A stretch of 64,000 bases of DNA, from contig JAFRBQ010000002.1 in NCBI GenBank assembly GCA_017404785.1, positions 62,001-126,000 on the forward strand, written 5' to 3'. The notes under the pieces were generated by a model. That model saw nothing but the letters and a program-made list of their open reading frames with translations, did not search any database and was not told the DNA's origin. Position numbers and translations under genes: made by a program. The stretch comes from Erysipelotrichaceae bacterium (GTDB taxonomy: Bacteria; Bacillota_I; Bacilli_A; Erysipelotrichales; Erysipelotrichaceae). Below, piece by piece: positions 16,618 through 26,513 of the stretch; the stretch's first letter is position 1, and each line of letters starts with the position of its first letter.

Positions 16618-19416
16618 ATGAAACAGTTTTTCAGTGGGGTCAAGGCAAAGCTTGCTTTGGTCAAGTGGAAAGAAGTCCTTCCACCCACTGTACTTGTTTT
16701 AGCGCATGTCGCTATCCTTTTGGCGATTCTCTGGTCATGGAGATATTATTCTATTTATCCGTCTTTATTCGGAAGTATTGTTGCGATAGTTGTATGTCTG
16801 ATGGCAATCATCGACATAATATTCTTTGTTGGTTTTAACCATAGAGACACAGTTCTTAAAACGATTGCTATGGTGATGGCCGTTCTGCTTCTTATCGGAG
16901 GAACAGTCGGTTCTGTATTGCTTGGCAAAGCAAACAAGATCGTCAATAACGTTCTTGATGATGGAAAATCAGACAAGTATGAAACTTTCAGTGGCGTGTT
17001 TGTCTACTATGATAAGAATGAAGGTGCCAATAACTTCACATCATTAAAGGATCTTAACGGTAAGCGTGTTGGTATGCTTGTAGAAACAAGCAATGGCTTG
17101 ACTTATATTGCTAATCAGCTGCTTTCAAAAGAAAAGATCGATTACGCACAAATAGACTATAAGACCAATGCTGAGATGATGCAGGGCCTTCTTGATGGTG
17201 ATGTCGATGCGATCGTCATCACCAGTGCCTACAGAAGCATCTATAAAGGGGTCGAAAATATTTCTGCTGAAAATGCTGCAACGGAAGAAACTGATGACAC
17301 TGATACAGATACAACTGAAGCTTTGATCAATGAAACAGATGATGATACTGATGCCGAACCAGGCGAAGGTGATGATCAGGATGTAGCAAACATGACCGCT
17401 TCAACAGTTGAAGAATCACCATTTGCCAAGTATCTGCCTGACTTAGTTGATTTCTACAGTTTCGAACAGGAACTGAAAGTAGAAAAGAGCAAAAGCACAA
17501 AAAACATCAGCACAGAACCGTTCAATGTCCTTCTGATCGGTTATTCAAGAACCGATATTGGCTCTCCTGTCGGTCTGGCTGACTCCATTATTCTTGCGAC
17601 GATCAACCCGCAAACATATGAAGTATCGATGACTTCTATTGCCAGAGATTCATTTGTACCAATTGCTTGTTATGGTGGAGAATACGATAAGATCAACTCC
17701 GGAAGATCTACTTCAAGAGCATGTTTTATTGAGACGGTAGAAAACTTCATCGGTATGGATATCGACTACTACATGGAACTTGACTATCTCGGACTTGTTC
17801 AGATCGTCAACGTTATTGGTGGCGTCAAGATCAATAACCCAGTCGATTTTGAGCTTGATGGAATCTACGTTCCGGCAGGTGAATATGTAGCCGACGGACA
17901 GATGGCTCTGCAGTTCTGCCGTGAAAGACATCATATGCCTAACGGTGACTTTGACAGACAACAGCACCAGAAAGAAGTCATCATTGAAATCGCTAAAGCA
18001 TTTATCAGTTCAGGTAGTGTAACTTTGCCATTGAAGGCGATGGAAGAAGCTTCAGACTGGATGTCGACAGATATGACCTTGAGCCAGTTGACCAGCATCT
18101 TTAATCTGCTTCTGAACACCAAAAACTTCACTAGCCTTGATACATTCAGTTTGGTCGATTTCCAGAATACGAGAATCACCGGTTACGGTGGCATTATGTA
18201 TTACAGCTATGCTATGCGTCTGCCATTATGGGTCTATCTGATCTATCAGGGTTCATATGACGAAACAATGGAACATGTGAATAATGTCATGGGCAACTAC
18301 AAAACCATTACTCAGGCAAAAAATCACAGTTTTTCACTGAATAATGAATATGAAAGACCAGAACTTATCTCAACAGAATATGAACATAAGTTCCTTTATG
18401 AACCGGATCCAATGCCTCCATATTGGGCAACATTGGAAGGAATGACGACTTCTGAAGCTTTGGCTTGGGCAGCAGCAAATGGTGTTAGCCTGAGTGTGAA
18501 TACGATTAAGGCGGGCGAATCTGGATATGATGCAGCTTATGAGGGCTATGTTTATTCACAATCTCCAAGACATGGCTCATTGATATCTGAATATCCATCC
18601 GGATCAATCACTGTTATGGGTCCTGCCACGATCGACGAGAGTAAGCAGGTTCCGGACTTTGTTGGACATAGCTACTCTAAAGCTAAGTCATGGGCTAAAG
18701 AATATGGTATTCCTTATGACATCGACTTCGATACTGATGTTAGTGGCGATGTTGGTGATGTTGTTTCTCAGTCACCTCAGGCAGGAACTGCAATTGATAA
18801 AGTCAATATGCTTAAGATCGTAGTTAAGGCTGGCCAGAAGAAAGTCAAGTTTGACACTAACGGACATGGTTCTGCTCCAGAATCAATTTCAGTAATTACT
18901 GGCGATGATGCTAAGCCATTCAAAAATTTAAGTAACGATGGCGAATATGTATTCCTTGGCTGGTTCACTTCTCCTACAGGAGGTGATAGAGTATACGACA
19001 CCGATGATGTAAGTGGTGATACTACTGTTTATGCTCATTGGGAGAAGAGCCATTCTCATTCTTATAACACGCTTATTAAAACTGTAGATGCAACTTGTGA
19101 TACAGAAGGTAAGAAGGTATGGCAGTGTTCTTGTGGAGACACCTACACAGAGACGATTCCAAAGAAAACTGAAGGTTGTTCAACGACTCCTGATCCCGGA
19201 ACCGATCCCGGAACTGATCCCGGAACTGATCCCGGAACTGATCCCGGAACCGATCCCGGAACCGATCCCGGAACCGATCCTGGAACCGATCCCGGAACTG
19301 ATCCCGGAACTGATCCCGGAACTGATCCCGGAACCGATCCTGGAACCGATCCCGGAACTGATCCTAACCCCGGAACAGATGATCCACCATCAGGAGACCC
19401 TGAAAACGATAGTTAA
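16618..19416 (+). CDS. Mosaic LytR-CpsA-Psr (LCP) protein with PASTA, InlB-type and GTDP repeats
   Basis: LCP proteins attach lipid-linked glycopolymers to peptidoglycan outside the cell. I place the start at 16618, one base after the upstream stop; an in-frame ATG at 16483 would force a 134-base overlap. The 932-residue protein has three N-terminal membrane helices (about 20-100), then a region like a solute-binding half domain (GKRVGMLVETSNGLTYIANQ, DGDVDAIVITSAYRS; about 140-205) and an acidic linker. The LCP core follows (about 300-480): FNVLLIGYSR, SMTSIARDSFVP, INVIGGVKI-like VNVIGGVKINNP, QFCRERHHMPNGDFDRQQH. After it come two PASTA-like units (about 600-745), one InlB/Flg_new-type repeat (about 745-805), a Cys-containing segment and 14 GTDP repeats. 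No LPxTG sorting signal is seen. Confidence 0.9.
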   Translation: MKQFFSGVKAKLALVKWKEVLPPTVLVLAHVAILLAILWSWRYYSIYPSLFGSIVAIVVCLMAIIDIIFFVGFNHRDTVLKTIAMVMAVLLLIGGTVGSVLLGKANKIVNNVLDDGKSDKYETFSGVFVYYDKNEGANNFTSLKDLNGKRVGMLVETSNGLTYIANQLLSKEKIDYAQIDYKTNAEMMQGLLDGDVDAIVITSAYRSIYKGVENISAENAATEETDDTDTDTTEALINETDDDTDAEPGEGDDQDVANMTASTVEESPFAKYLPDLVDFYSFEQELKVEKSKSTKNISTEPFNVLLIGYSRTDIGSPVGLADSIILATINPQTYEVSMTSIARDSFVPIACYGGEYDKINSGRSTSRACFIETVENFIGMDIDYYMELDYLGLVQIVNVIGGVKINNPVDFELDGIYVPAGEYVADGQMALQFCRERHHMPNGDFDRQQHQKEVIIEIAKAFISSGSVTLPLKAMEEASDWMSTDMTLSQLTSIFNLLLNTKNFTSLDTFSLVDFQNTRITGYGGIMYYSYAMRLPLWVYLIYQGSYDETMEHVNNVMGNYKTITQAKNHSFSLNNEYERPELISTEYEHKFLYEPDPMPPYWATLEGMTTSEALAWAAANGVSLSVNTIKAGESGYDAAYEGYVYSQSPRHGSLISEYPSGSITVMGPATIDESKQVPDFVGHSYSKAKSWAKEYGIPYDIDFDTDVSGDVGDVVSQSPQAGTAIDKVNMLKIVVKAGQKKVKFDTNGHGSAPESISVITGDDAKPFKNLSNDGEYVFLGWFTSPTGGDRVYDTDDVSGDTTVYAHWEKSHSHSYNTLIKTVDATCDTEGKKVWQCSCGDTYTETIPKKTEGCSTTPDPGTDPGTDPGTDPGTDPGTDPGTDPGTDPGTDPGTDPGTDPGTDPGTDPGTDPGTDPNPGTDDPPSGDPENDS
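19192..19359 (+). repeat. 14 tandem copies of a 12-base unit encoding DPGT
   Basis: Fourteen in-frame 12-base units (GATCCCGGAACC, with CCG/CTG and ACC/ACT third-position variants) encode (DPGT)14 at the C-terminus of the LCP protein. A degenerate unit (DPNP) follows at 19360. The low divergence between units suggests recent expansion. The unit is a multiple of three, so changes in copy number would alter length without a frameshift. Confidence 0.97.
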
Positions 19417-19443
19417 ATACATATAAAACAAATCAGATTAAAG

Positions 19444-19485
19444 CTATAGTATTGATACGAAAGTTTGATATTATAGCTTTTATTT
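19444..19485 (+). terminator. Terminator after the LCP gene
   Basis: A stem of AAGCTATA with TATAGCTT (starting near 19441 and ending near 19479) is followed by TTATTTT. It ends the transcript that begins at 15694. Confidence 0.7.
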
Positions 19486-19741
19486 TGACAGGTTGATAAT
19501 GGATAAATGTGATAAAAACCCGCAATAGTAAAGAATCATGTAAAAGAATAAGCAATTACATTTGTGTTTTTATTTATTTCCGGGAAATAATAATCAGAAA
19601 AACACGATGAAATCAGGTTAAATTATGATGTTTGACCTGTTTTTTTAATTGAAAACGCTTTACTTTTGAAACACCGAGTGGCGTTGAATAATGTATATGC
19701 AAAAAAGTCAATAAAATAGGCACTTTTTTGATGAAAAGATG
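19486..19741. other. Non-coding stretch between the LCP terminator and the S10 promoter
   Basis: No gene is visible here. A TTGACA at 19485-19490 has no good -10 partner. A 14-base string at 19650-19663 (TGAAAACGCTTTAC) matches 12 positions of the CcpA cre consensus, but lies about 80 bases before the -35 of the ribosomal promoter. The stretch also contains a second, strong terminator-like hairpin (listed separately), with no known gene in front of it. Confidence 0.4.
19614..19646 (+). terminator. Second terminator-like hairpin before the S10 promoter
   Basis: CAGGTTAAA (19614-19622) pairs with TTTGACCTG (19631-19639) through nine base pairs including one G-U, followed by a run of seven Ts. 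It may be a backup terminator that insulates the ribosomal promoter, or the end of an unseen small RNA. Confidence 0.7.
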
Positions 19742-19770
19742 TTGAAAACAGAAAAATAAAATCATATAAT
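19742..19770 (+). promoter_or_regulatory. Promoter of the S10-spc-alpha ribosomal operon
   Basis: TTGAAA (19742-19747) and TATAAT (19765-19770) are spaced by 17 bases, with an AT-rich upstream region. The bases after the -10 (ACGAGCGCTCG) are unusually GC-rich for this region, like the discriminators of growth-rate-controlled promoters. Transcription should start near 19777, giving a leader of about 120 bases before rpsJ. Confidence 0.9.
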
Positions 19771-19776
19771 ATACGA

Positions 19777-19896
19777 GCGCTCGCGAAGATATGGAAGATT
19801 GCTGGCACACGGAGACTGTGTGATAGTGTGATAACCAGGGAACTTACATGGAGCGGGTTATCCGAAAGGATTAATGGAATATAGGAGGAAAATTCT
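19777..19896 (+). promoter_or_regulatory. Structured 5' leader of rpsJ, candidate autoregulatory element
   Basis: The leader can form CACAC/GTGTG (19806-19810 with 19818-19822). It can also form a seven-base perfect stem GATAACC/GGTTATC (19830-19836 with 19856-19862). A TCC-GAAA-GGA tetraloop hairpin (19861-19870) shares two bases with the second stem, so the two exclude each other. The rpsJ Shine-Dalgarno (AGGAGG at about 19884) follows. Ribosomal operons are often controlled by such leaders, but I cannot match this one to a known class. Confidence 0.5.
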
Positions 19897-20208
19897 ATGG
19901 CAAAAAACAACGTAAGGATCAAGTTAAAAGCTTACGAACACAGATCATTGGATGCGGCTACCGAGAAGATCGTCAAGGCTGCTGAAGATGGCGGTGTAAA
20001 GAAGGTCATCGGACCTATTCCGCTTCCTACTGAGAAGCAGATCGTAACTGTTCTGAGATCAGTTCATGTCAATAAGGACTCAAGAGAACAGTTCGAAATC
20101 AGAACGCATAAGCGTTTAATCGAAATCATCGGACCTAGTGCCAAGACGATCGATGCCCTGTCTCGTCTGGAACTGCCCAGTGGTGTAGATATTGAAATCA
20201 AATTATAA
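19897..20208 (+). CDS. rpsJ: 30S ribosomal protein S10
   Basis: S10 binds the head of the 30S subunit near S3 and S14 and also serves as NusE in antitermination. The 103 residues show the family features [22 protein letters not shown], the [17 protein letters not shown] loop and [12 protein letters not shown] at the end. It is the first gene of the operon, behind AGGAGG, and 14 bases separate it from rplC. Confidence 0.98.
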   Translation: MAKNNVRIKLKAYEHRSLDAATEKIVKAAEDGGVKKVIGPIPLPTEKQIVTVLRSVHVNKDSREQFEIRTHKRLIEIIGPSAKTIDALSRLELPSGVDIEIKL

Positions 20209-20222
20209 AGAAAGGTGACATC

Positions 20223-20897
20223 ATGAAAGGAATACTTGGAAGAAAACTTGGTATGACACAGGTATTCACCGCTGAAGGTGATCTGATCCCTGCAACTGTT
20301 ATCGAAGTTGAACCGAATGTCGTTCTCCAGAAGAAGAACAAGGAAACAGACGGTTATGAAGCTTTACAGTTAGGTTACGAAGATCAGAAGGAATCCCGTG
20401 CCACCAAGCCAGAATTAGGCCATGCCAAGAAGGCTGGCGTTGCTCCGAAGAAGTTCGTCAAGGAAGTAAGATCTGATGAGATGGACTACGAAGTAGGGCA
20501 GGAAGTAAAAGTTGATATCTTTTCCGCTGGTGATATGGTAGACGTTACTGGTATCTCTAAGGGTAAAGGATATACAGGAACAATCAAGCGTTATCACGCG
20601 CATATGCTGCTGGAGACACACGGTGCCGGACCTGTACACAGACATGTCGGTTCCCTGGCTACTACAGGCAGAAACAACGGTCGTATCGAAAAGAATACAC
20701 CGATGCCGGGACAGGATGGCGGTTTCAAGACCACTAACCAGAACCTGGAAGTGATCAAGGTCGTTGCTGAAAAGAATTATATGCTGGTCAAGGGCAATGT
20801 CCCGGGTCCTAAGAAGGGTCTGGTGATGGTAAAGACCACTGCTAAGAAGATCAAGCATGTCGAACCTAAGGAATTACTCACGAAGGAGGCTGAATAA
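20223..20897 (+). CDS. rplC: 50S ribosomal protein L3
   Basis: L3 is an early assembly protein of the 50S subunit whose long loop reaches the peptidyl-transferase centre. The 224-residue protein begins [14 protein letters not shown]. The [32 protein letters not shown] and MPGQDGG segments form the conserved loop region. An AAAGGTG ribosome site precedes it, and rplD follows after two bases. Confidence 0.98.
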   Translation: MKGILGRKLGMTQVFTAEGDLIPATVIEVEPNVVLQKKNKETDGYEALQLGYEDQKESRATKPELGHAKKAGVAPKKFVKEVRSDEMDYEVGQEVKVDIFSAGDMVDVTGISKGKGYTGTIKRYHAHMLLETHGAGPVHRHVGSLATTGRNNGRIEKNTPMPGQDGGFKTTNQNLEVIKVVAEKNYMLVKGNVPGPKKGLVMVKTTAKKIKHVEPKELLTKEAE

Positions 20898-20899
20898 TT

Positions 20900-21532
20900 A
20901 TGAAGTTGGAAGTTTTGGATTTAACCGGCAAGAAAGTCGGTAATGTCGAACTCGCTGATTCAGTGTTCCAGTGTGAAGTCAACAATCAGGCTATCTTCGA
21001 TGCCTTATTGAGACAGCAGAGTTCATGGAGACAGGGAACTCACGATGTAAAGGGCCGTTCCGAAGTATCAGGCGGCGGCAAGAAGCCTTTCAGACAGAAG
21101 GGTACAGGCAGAGCCAGACAGGGTAGCACCCGTGCTACACAGTTCAGACACGGTGGTGTACCGTTCGGTCCGACTCCGAGAAGCCATACGTTCAAGCTCA
21201 ACAGAAAGGTCAGAAGACTGGCATTACGTTCAGGTCTGACACTCAAGGCTAACGAAAAGAACATCATCTGTGTTGAGAATGTCAATATGGATGCCATCAA
21301 GACCAAAGATTTCCTTAAAGTATTAAAGGATCTCGGTATTGATAGAAAAGCATTATTTGTAGTAGACGTCGAGGAAGATTTCAACAATGCTTACTTAAGC
21401 TTAAGAAATCTCGAGAACATCGTCATGACTTCTGTTGAAGGTCTGAATATCTATGATCTGCAGAATGCCGGCAAGCTGGTTCTCACCAAGACTGCTGCTG
21501 TGAAATTAGGGGAGGTATTAGGTAATGAGTAA
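20900..21532 (+). CDS. rplD: 50S ribosomal protein L4
   Basis: L4 lines the peptide exit tunnel and in some bacteria represses its own S10 operon. The 210 residues include [18 protein letters not shown] and the arginine/glycine-rich tunnel loop ([20 protein letters not shown]). Any autoregulation here would act through the leader upstream of rpsJ, which is untested. The gene ends eight bases inside rplW. Confidence 0.98.
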   Translation: MKLEVLDLTGKKVGNVELADSVFQCEVNNQAIFDALLRQQSSWRQGTHDVKGRSEVSGGGKKPFRQKGTGRARQGSTRATQFRHGGVPFGPTPRSHTFKLNRKVRRLALRSGLTLKANEKNIICVENVNMDAIKTKDFLKVLKDLGIDRKALFVVDVEEDFNNAYLSLRNLENIVMTSVEGLNIYDLQNAGKLVLTKTAAVKLGEVLGNE

Positions 21533-21815
21533 CGCTAGAGACATCATCGTCCGTCCTCTTGTAACAGAAAAGACCATCAAGGCACAGGAAAGCGACAATA
21601 CGGTCGTCTTCGAAGTTGCCAAGGGCACAAACAAGATCCAGATCAGACAGGCTGTTGAAGAGATCTTCAATGTCAAGGTCGCTTCCGTCAATCTGGTTAA
21701 TCAGAAACCAAAGACCAAACGTATGGGAAGATACGTTGGCAAGACCAACCATCTGAGAAAAGCTTACGTAAAGCTTAAAGACGGTTACAAGATCGATATC
21801 CTTGCGGATAAGTAA
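21525..21815 (+). CDS. rplW: 50S ribosomal protein L23
   Basis: L23 sits at the tunnel exit and docks trigger factor and the signal recognition particle. The 96 residues match the bacterial length, with [13 protein letters not shown] at the start and [20 protein letters not shown] in the loop. The start overlaps rplD by eight bases behind GGGGAGG. A 64-base spacer with an imperfect hairpin separates it from rplB. Confidence 0.97.
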   Translation: MSNARDIIVRPLVTEKTIKAQESDNTVVFEVAKGTNKIQIRQAVEEIFNVKVASVNLVNQKPKTKRMGRYVGKTNHLRKAYVKLKDGYKIDILADK

Positions 21816-21879
21816 TCGATCGAACTATCGGAAGAAAAATGCTATTTCCGGATAATTTGCATGAGGAGGAAAAATAGAA
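21816..21879 (+). other. Spacer between rplW and rplB with an imperfect hairpin
   Basis: This is the longest gap inside the ribosomal operon. CTATCGGAAG and CTATTTCCGGATA can pair imperfectly around a short AT loop. No poly-T tail follows, so it is not a clear terminator; it may affect processing or stability of the mRNA. Confidence 0.35.
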
Positions 21880-22713
<834 letters not shown>

Positions 22714-22727
22714 AAAGGGGAAGAAAA

Positions 22728-23009
22728 ATGAGTAGAAGTTTAAAGAAGGGTCCGTTTGTTGATGAATACCTGCTTAAAAAGGTTGAAGCACTGAATGCAT
22801 CCGGCAAAAAAGAAGTTATCAAGACCTGGTCAAGAAGATCTACGATCTTCCCTGCATTTGTTGAACATACGTTCGCCGTACACAATGGCAAGGAACATGT
22901 TCCGGTATATGTTACTGAAGACATGGTCGGTCATAAGCTCGGTGAATTCGTTATGACCAGAAAATTCGGCGGTCACGGCTCACATGCCGATGACGACAGA
23001 AAGGCATAG
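22728..23009 (+). CDS. rpsS: 30S ribosomal protein S19
   Basis: S19 lies in the 30S head with S13 and contacts the A-site tRNA region. The 93 residues match the family: [31 protein letters not shown] and [18 protein letters not shown]. It sits in the standard order between rplB and rplV. Confidence 0.98.
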   Translation: MSRSLKKGPFVDEYLLKKVEALNASGKKEVIKTWSRRSTIFPAFVEHTFAVHNGKEHVPVYVTEDMVGHKLGEFVMTRKFGGHGSHADDDRKA

Positions 23010-23019
23010 GAGGTAGAAC

Positions 23020-23394
23020 ATGGCAAGAAAGAAAACTGAAGAAGTCAAAAAGCCTGAACCTCGCGATGTCAAGGCTACTGCAAAGACAGTAAGAGTTACC
23101 ACGAGAAAGGCCAAGCTGGTCCTTGACCTGATCAGGGGTAAGGATGCTAAAGAAGCAGCAGCTCTGCTGAGTTTCATTCCTAATAAGGCTGCCAGAGTGA
23201 CCTCCAAGGTCCTCAAGTCCGCCTGCGCAAATGCAACACACAATTTCCAGATGGACGAGAGCAAGCTTTATGTCAAAGAGTGCTATGCCAATGAAGGCAT
23301 CACACTGAAGAGATTCATGCCGAGAGCAAAGGGTTCTGCTTCACCGATCATGAAGAGAACGAGCCACATCACCGTGGTAGTAGCAGAAAGATAA
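23020..23394 (+). CDS. rplV: 50S ribosomal protein L22
   Basis: L22 lines the exit tunnel and is a site of macrolide-resistance mutations in other bacteria. The core begins at about residue 17 ([20 protein letters not shown]), and the tunnel loop [18 protein letters not shown] is intact. At 124 residues it has an extra charged N-terminal stretch of about 15 residues ([15 protein letters not shown]). AGGAGG precedes the ATG at 23020, which supports the longer form. Confidence 0.97.
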   Translation: MARKKTEEVKKPEPRDVKATAKTVRVTTRKAKLVLDLIRGKDAKEAAALLSFIPNKAARVTSKVLKSACANATHNFQMDESKLYVKECYANEGITLKRFMPRAKGSASPIMKRTSHITVVVAER

Positions 23395-23406
23395 GGAGGA
23401 AAATCA

Positions 23407-24198
23407 ATGGGTCAGAAAGTAAGTCCGATAGGATTAAGAGTCGGCGTCATCCGTGACTGGGAGTCCAGATGGTATGCTGAAAAAGAATATGGCGATTTAT
23501 TGCTCGAAGACGTTGCGATTCGTGAACTTATCTTGAAAGACTGCGCTGATTGCTTAGTATCACGCGTAGAGATCGAAAGAAGCAAGAATCATGTCAATCT
23601 GATTATCAGAACTGCCCGTCCGGGCATGTTCGTAGGTTCTGACGGTTCCAGGATCGAGGAACTGAAGAAGAAACTCGTTAAATTAACTAACGGTAAGGAT
23701 ATCAATATCAATATCGTTGAAGTTGCCAATCCGGATCTGGATGCAAGACTTGTCGCTTTAAAGATCGTCAAGATGCTTGAAGAAAGACAGTCATTCCGTA
23801 CTGCTCAGAAAAGAGCCATCCAGCAGACCATGAGAGCCGGTGCCAAGGGCATCAAGACAGCTATTTCCGGTCGTTTAGGCGGTGCTGATATCGCCAGAAG
23901 CGAAGGATATTCCGAAGGTTCAGTATCATTACATACTTTACGTTCCGATATCGACTATGCCTGGGAAGAAGCTATGACTGCGTATGGCAAGCTCGGTGTC
24001 AAGGTCTGGATCTGCCGCGGTGAAGTCTTACCGGGTGAGATGGTCAAGGAACCGGAGAAGCCAAAGATGGCCTCCCGTCCAAACAGAGACAGAAGACCGA
24101 GAAGAGACGCACAGAGAAGAGACGGTGAAGCTCCTGTAGCAGAAGCTAAACCGGCTGAAGCTCCTGCCGTCGAAGAAAAGAAGGAGGATGCTGAATAA
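23407..24198 (+). CDS. rpsC: 30S ribosomal protein S3 with an extended acidic/alanine tail
   Basis: S3 lines the mRNA entry channel and has helicase-like activity with S4 and S5. The 263-residue protein has the N-terminal KH domain ([18 protein letters not shown], a variant of the GxxG loop). [16 protein letters not shown] and [12 protein letters not shown] follow. About 45 residues beyond the usual end form a low-complexity tail: first basic ([17 protein letters not shown]), then rich in Pro, Ala and Glu. Confidence 0.97.
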   Translation: MGQKVSPIGLRVGVIRDWESRWYAEKEYGDLLLEDVAIRELILKDCADCLVSRVEIERSKNHVNLIIRTARPGMFVGSDGSRIEELKKKLVKLTNGKDININIVEVANPDLDARLVALKIVKMLEERQSFRTAQKRAIQQTMRAGAKGIKTAISGRLGGADIARSEGYSEGSVSLHTLRSDIDYAWEEAMTAYGKLGVKVWICRGEVLPGEMVKEPEKPKMASRPNRDRRPRRDAQRRDGEAPVAEAKPAEAPAVEEKKEDAE

Positions 24199-24200
24199 TT

Positions 24201-24611
24201 ATGTTAATGCCAAAAAGAACAAAGTATCGTCGTCCTCATCGTCTGAGTTACGAAGGTAAGTCAAAAGCCGGCCGTGATGTCGTCTTCGGCGATTACGGTC
24301 TGGTAGCTATGGAAGGCGGTTATGTATCTTCCAATCAGATCGAGGCAGCCCGTGTTGCCATGACCAGATACATGAACCGTGGCGGCCAGGTCTGGATCAA
24401 GATCTTCCCGCAGATGGCCAGAACCAAGAAACCTCTGGAAGTACGTATGGGATCAGGTAAGGGTGCTCCTGAAGGCTGGGTCGCAGTCGTTCAGAAGGGC
24501 AGAGTCATGTTTGAGATCGGCGGTGTCGATGAGGCAACGGCCAGAGAAGCATTAAGACTCGGTCAGAACAAACTTCCTGTCAAAGCAAAATTTGTCAAGA
24601 AAGGTGAATAG
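24201..24611 (+). CDS. rplP: 50S ribosomal protein L16
   Basis: L16 helps position A-site tRNA in the 50S subunit. The 136 residues start [18 protein letters not shown], as usual for bacterial L16. The tRNA-contact region [10 protein letters not shown] and [15 protein letters not shown] are conserved. It starts two bases after rpsC, with its ribosome site inside the rpsC end. Confidence 0.98.
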   Translation: MLMPKRTKYRRPHRLSYEGKSKAGRDVVFGDYGLVAMEGGYVSSNQIEAARVAMTRYMNRGGQVWIKIFPQMARTKKPLEVRMGSGKGAPEGWVAVVQKGRVMFEIGGVDEATAREALRLGQNKLPVKAKFVKKGE

Positions 24612-24613
24612 TT

Positions 24614-24817
24614 ATGAATATCAAAGAAATCAGAGAAAAATCTTCTGAAGATCTCAAGAAAACTTTGGATGAGATGAAAGTCGAACTATTCGACCTCAGA
24701 TTTGCCAGAGCAACTGGTTCAATCGAAAACCCAATGCGTATCAGAGAACTTAAGAAGTCAATTGCCAGGATCTTAACAGTCCTGCATGAAAGAGAAAGTG
24801 AAGTAAAGGAGGGTTAA
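24614..24817 (+). CDS. rpmC: 50S ribosomal protein L29
   Basis: L29 is a small helical protein at the tunnel exit next to L23. The 67 residues show the two-helix hairpin, with ELFDLRFARATGSIENPMRI as the conserved centre. It lies two bases after rplP and three before rpsQ. Confidence 0.97.
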   Translation: MNIKEIREKSSEDLKKTLDEMKVELFDLRFARATGSIENPMRIRELKKSIARILTVLHERESEVKEG

Positions 24818-24820
24818 TCA

Positions 24821-25081
24821 ATGGAAAGAACATCGCGCAGAACTTTAACCGGTGTCGTCACATCTGACAAGATGGATAAAACGATCGTCGTTGCCATCAA
24901 CGAAAAGAAGAACCATCCTTTATATGGTAAAGGCACCAAATTCACGAGAAAATTCAAGGCACATGATGAGAACAATGAAGCCCACGTCGGTGATACAGTC
25001 GTCATCATGGAAACAAGGACCATTTCCAAGGAAGTTCACTTCCGTCTGGTAAAGGTCGTCGAAAAAGCAGTAGTTCTGTAG
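24821..25081 (+). CDS. rpsQ: 30S ribosomal protein S17
   Basis: S17 is a primary 16S rRNA-binding protein with an OB fold. The 86 residues include [37 protein letters not shown] and the [15 protein letters not shown] strand pair. A strong AAAGGAGGG site precedes it. Confidence 0.98.
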   Translation: MERTSRRTLTGVVTSDKMDKTIVVAINEKKNHPLYGKGTKFTRKFKAHDENNEAHVGDTVVIMETRTISKEVHFRLVKVVEKAVVL

Positions 25082-25091
25082 GAGGGACCGT

Positions 25092-25460
25092 ATGATTAGC
25101 AATGAAGCAAGATTAAAAGTAGCTGACAATACCGGTGCCAAGGAACTGCTGGTTATCCGCTGCTTAGGTGGTTCAAGAAGAAAATATGCCAATATCGGTG
25201 ATGTCGTCGTCTGCTCAGTCAAGGACGCTACACCGGGCGGAACTGCCAAGAAAGGCCAGGTCGTCAAGGCCGTTATCGTTAGAACGAAATATGGATTGAG
25301 AAGAGAAAACGGTACGTTCATCAAATTCGATGACAATGCCGCTGTCATCATCAAGGATGACAAGACACCGCTGGGTACGCGTATCTTCGGCCCGGTGGCC
25401 AGAGAACTCCGTGACAAGGACTACATGAAGATCGTGTCCCTGGCTCCGGAAGTACTGTAA
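25092..25460 (+). CDS. rplN: 50S ribosomal protein L14
   Basis: L14 forms an intersubunit bridge and binds the silencing factor RsfS. The 122 residues start [18 protein letters not shown] and end [16 protein letters not shown], both standard for the family. In classical maps it opens the spc part of the cluster, but I see no promoter here, so it is read through from the S10 promoter. Confidence 0.98.
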   Translation: MISNEARLKVADNTGAKELLVIRCLGGSRRKYANIGDVVVCSVKDATPGGTAKKGQVVKAVIVRTKYGLRRENGTFIKFDDNAAVIIKDDKTPLGTRIFGPVARELRDKDYMKIVSLAPEVL

Positions 25461-25470
25461 GGAGGAAGCT

Positions 25471-25758
25471 ATGAAGATCAAAAAAGGTGACAAAGTCAAA
25501 ATCATCGCCGGCGACGACAAGGGTGTCGTAGCTGAGGTCGTAGCAGCTCTTCCACGTTCAAACAGAGTCATCGTTGAGGGCGTCAATGTCGTCAAGAGAC
25601 ATTCAAAGCCTTCCAACGCCAATCCGGACGGCGGTATCATCAACAAGGAACTGCCGATCTCTGTATCTAACGTCAAACTAGTCGACGACAAGAAGAAAAA
25701 GAAGACGGCTGCCAAGAAGACGACAGCCAAGAAAAATGTAAAGGGGGCTAAGAAATAA
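25471..25758 (+). CDS. rplX: 50S ribosomal protein L24
   Basis: L24 is an assembly initiator with a KOW domain. The 95 residues begin [18 protein letters not shown] (KOW) and contain [15 protein letters not shown]. The last 25 residues are almost all Lys, Thr and Ala, a short basic tail beyond the conserved VKLVD end. The stop overlaps the rplE ATG by one base. Confidence 0.97.
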   Translation: MKIKKGDKVKIIAGDDKGVVAEVVAALPRSNRVIVEGVNVVKRHSKPSNANPDGGIINKELPISVSNVKLVDDKKKKKTAAKKTTAKKNVKGAKK

Positions 25759-26297
25759 TGAACCGTTTACAGGAAAGATATGTCAAGGAGATCAGACCTG
25801 CTCTGATCAAGAAGCACAGCTATTCTTCTGCCATGGAATGTCCGAAGGTAGCCAAGATCGTGCTCAATATGGGTGTCGGTGAAGCTGTATCCGAGCCGAA
25901 ACAGCTCGAAGATGCAGTTGCCGATATGACCCTGATCGCCGGCCTGAAACCGGTCATCACCAAAGCCAAGAAATCCATCGCCAACTTCAAACTGAGAGAA
26001 GACACGCCGATCGGCTGCAAGGTCACCCTCAGAGGCGAGAAGATGTACGACTTCCTGGACAAGCTGGTCAATGTTTCCTTACCACGTGTAAGAGACTTCC
26101 GTGGCGTAAGCAATACCGCTTTCGACGGCCGCGGCAACTACACACTGGGTGTCAAGGAACAGATCATCTTCCCGGAGATCGAATACGATAAGGTAAGCAA
26201 GGTCCGTGGTATGGATATCGTCATCGTTACCACCGCCAAGACTAACGAAGAAGCCAAGGAACTCTTAACTGAACTTGGCATGCCGTTTGCGAAGTAG
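25758..26297 (+). CDS. rplE: 50S ribosomal protein L5
   Basis: L5 binds 5S rRNA and contacts P-site tRNA. The 179 residues show [37 protein letters not shown] and the [10 protein letters not shown] motif. The length is normal. The start is coupled to the L24 stop (TAATG). Confidence 0.98.
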   Translation: MNRLQERYVKEIRPALIKKHSYSSAMECPKVAKIVLNMGVGEAVSEPKQLEDAVADMTLIAGLKPVITKAKKSIANFKLREDTPIGCKVTLRGEKMYDFLDKLVNVSLPRVRDFRGVSNTAFDGRGNYTLGVKEQIIFPEIEYDKVSKVRGMDIVIVTTAKTNEEAKELLTELGMPFAK

Positions 26298-26311
26298 GGA
26301 AAGGAGAACTT

Positions 26312-26497
26312 ATGGCAAAGACATCAATGAAAGTTAAAGCACATCGTCCTGCTAAGTTCTCGACCAGAGCTTACACGAGATGTGAAAGATGCGGACGTCC
26401 GCATTCCGTACTGAGAAAGTACAAATTATGCCGTATCTGCTTCAGAGAACTGGCTTACAAGGGCCAGATCCCGGGAGTAAAGAAGGCGAGCTGGTAA
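26312..26497 (+). CDS. rpsN: 30S ribosomal protein S14, zinc-binding type
   Basis: S14 completes the 30S head. This is the short 61-residue form with a four-cysteine zinc site (CERCGRP and CRICFRE). Firmicutes often also carry a zinc-free paralogue for zinc starvation; none lies in this window. AAAGGAGA precedes the ATG. Confidence 0.98.
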   Translation: MAKTSMKVKAHRPAKFSTRAYTRCERCGRPHSVLRKYKLCRICFRELAYKGQIPGVKKASW

Positions 26498-26513
26498 AGG
26501 AGGGTAATGAACA

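Noticed and set aside
19192..19359. CRISPR-like array
   Set aside because: The units are 12 bases, in frame, without spacers, and encode DPGT inside a gene.
19485..19613. Possible small RNA between a TTGACA and the strong hairpin at 19614-19646
   Set aside because: No acceptable -10 box lies 16-18 bases after the TTGACA, so I treat the hairpin as a backup terminator.
19650..19663. A cre-like site (TGAAAACGCTTTAC)
   Set aside because: It fits 12 positions only, the last two bases are swapped from consensus, and it is far upstream of the ribosomal promoter; CcpA control of this operon is not expected.
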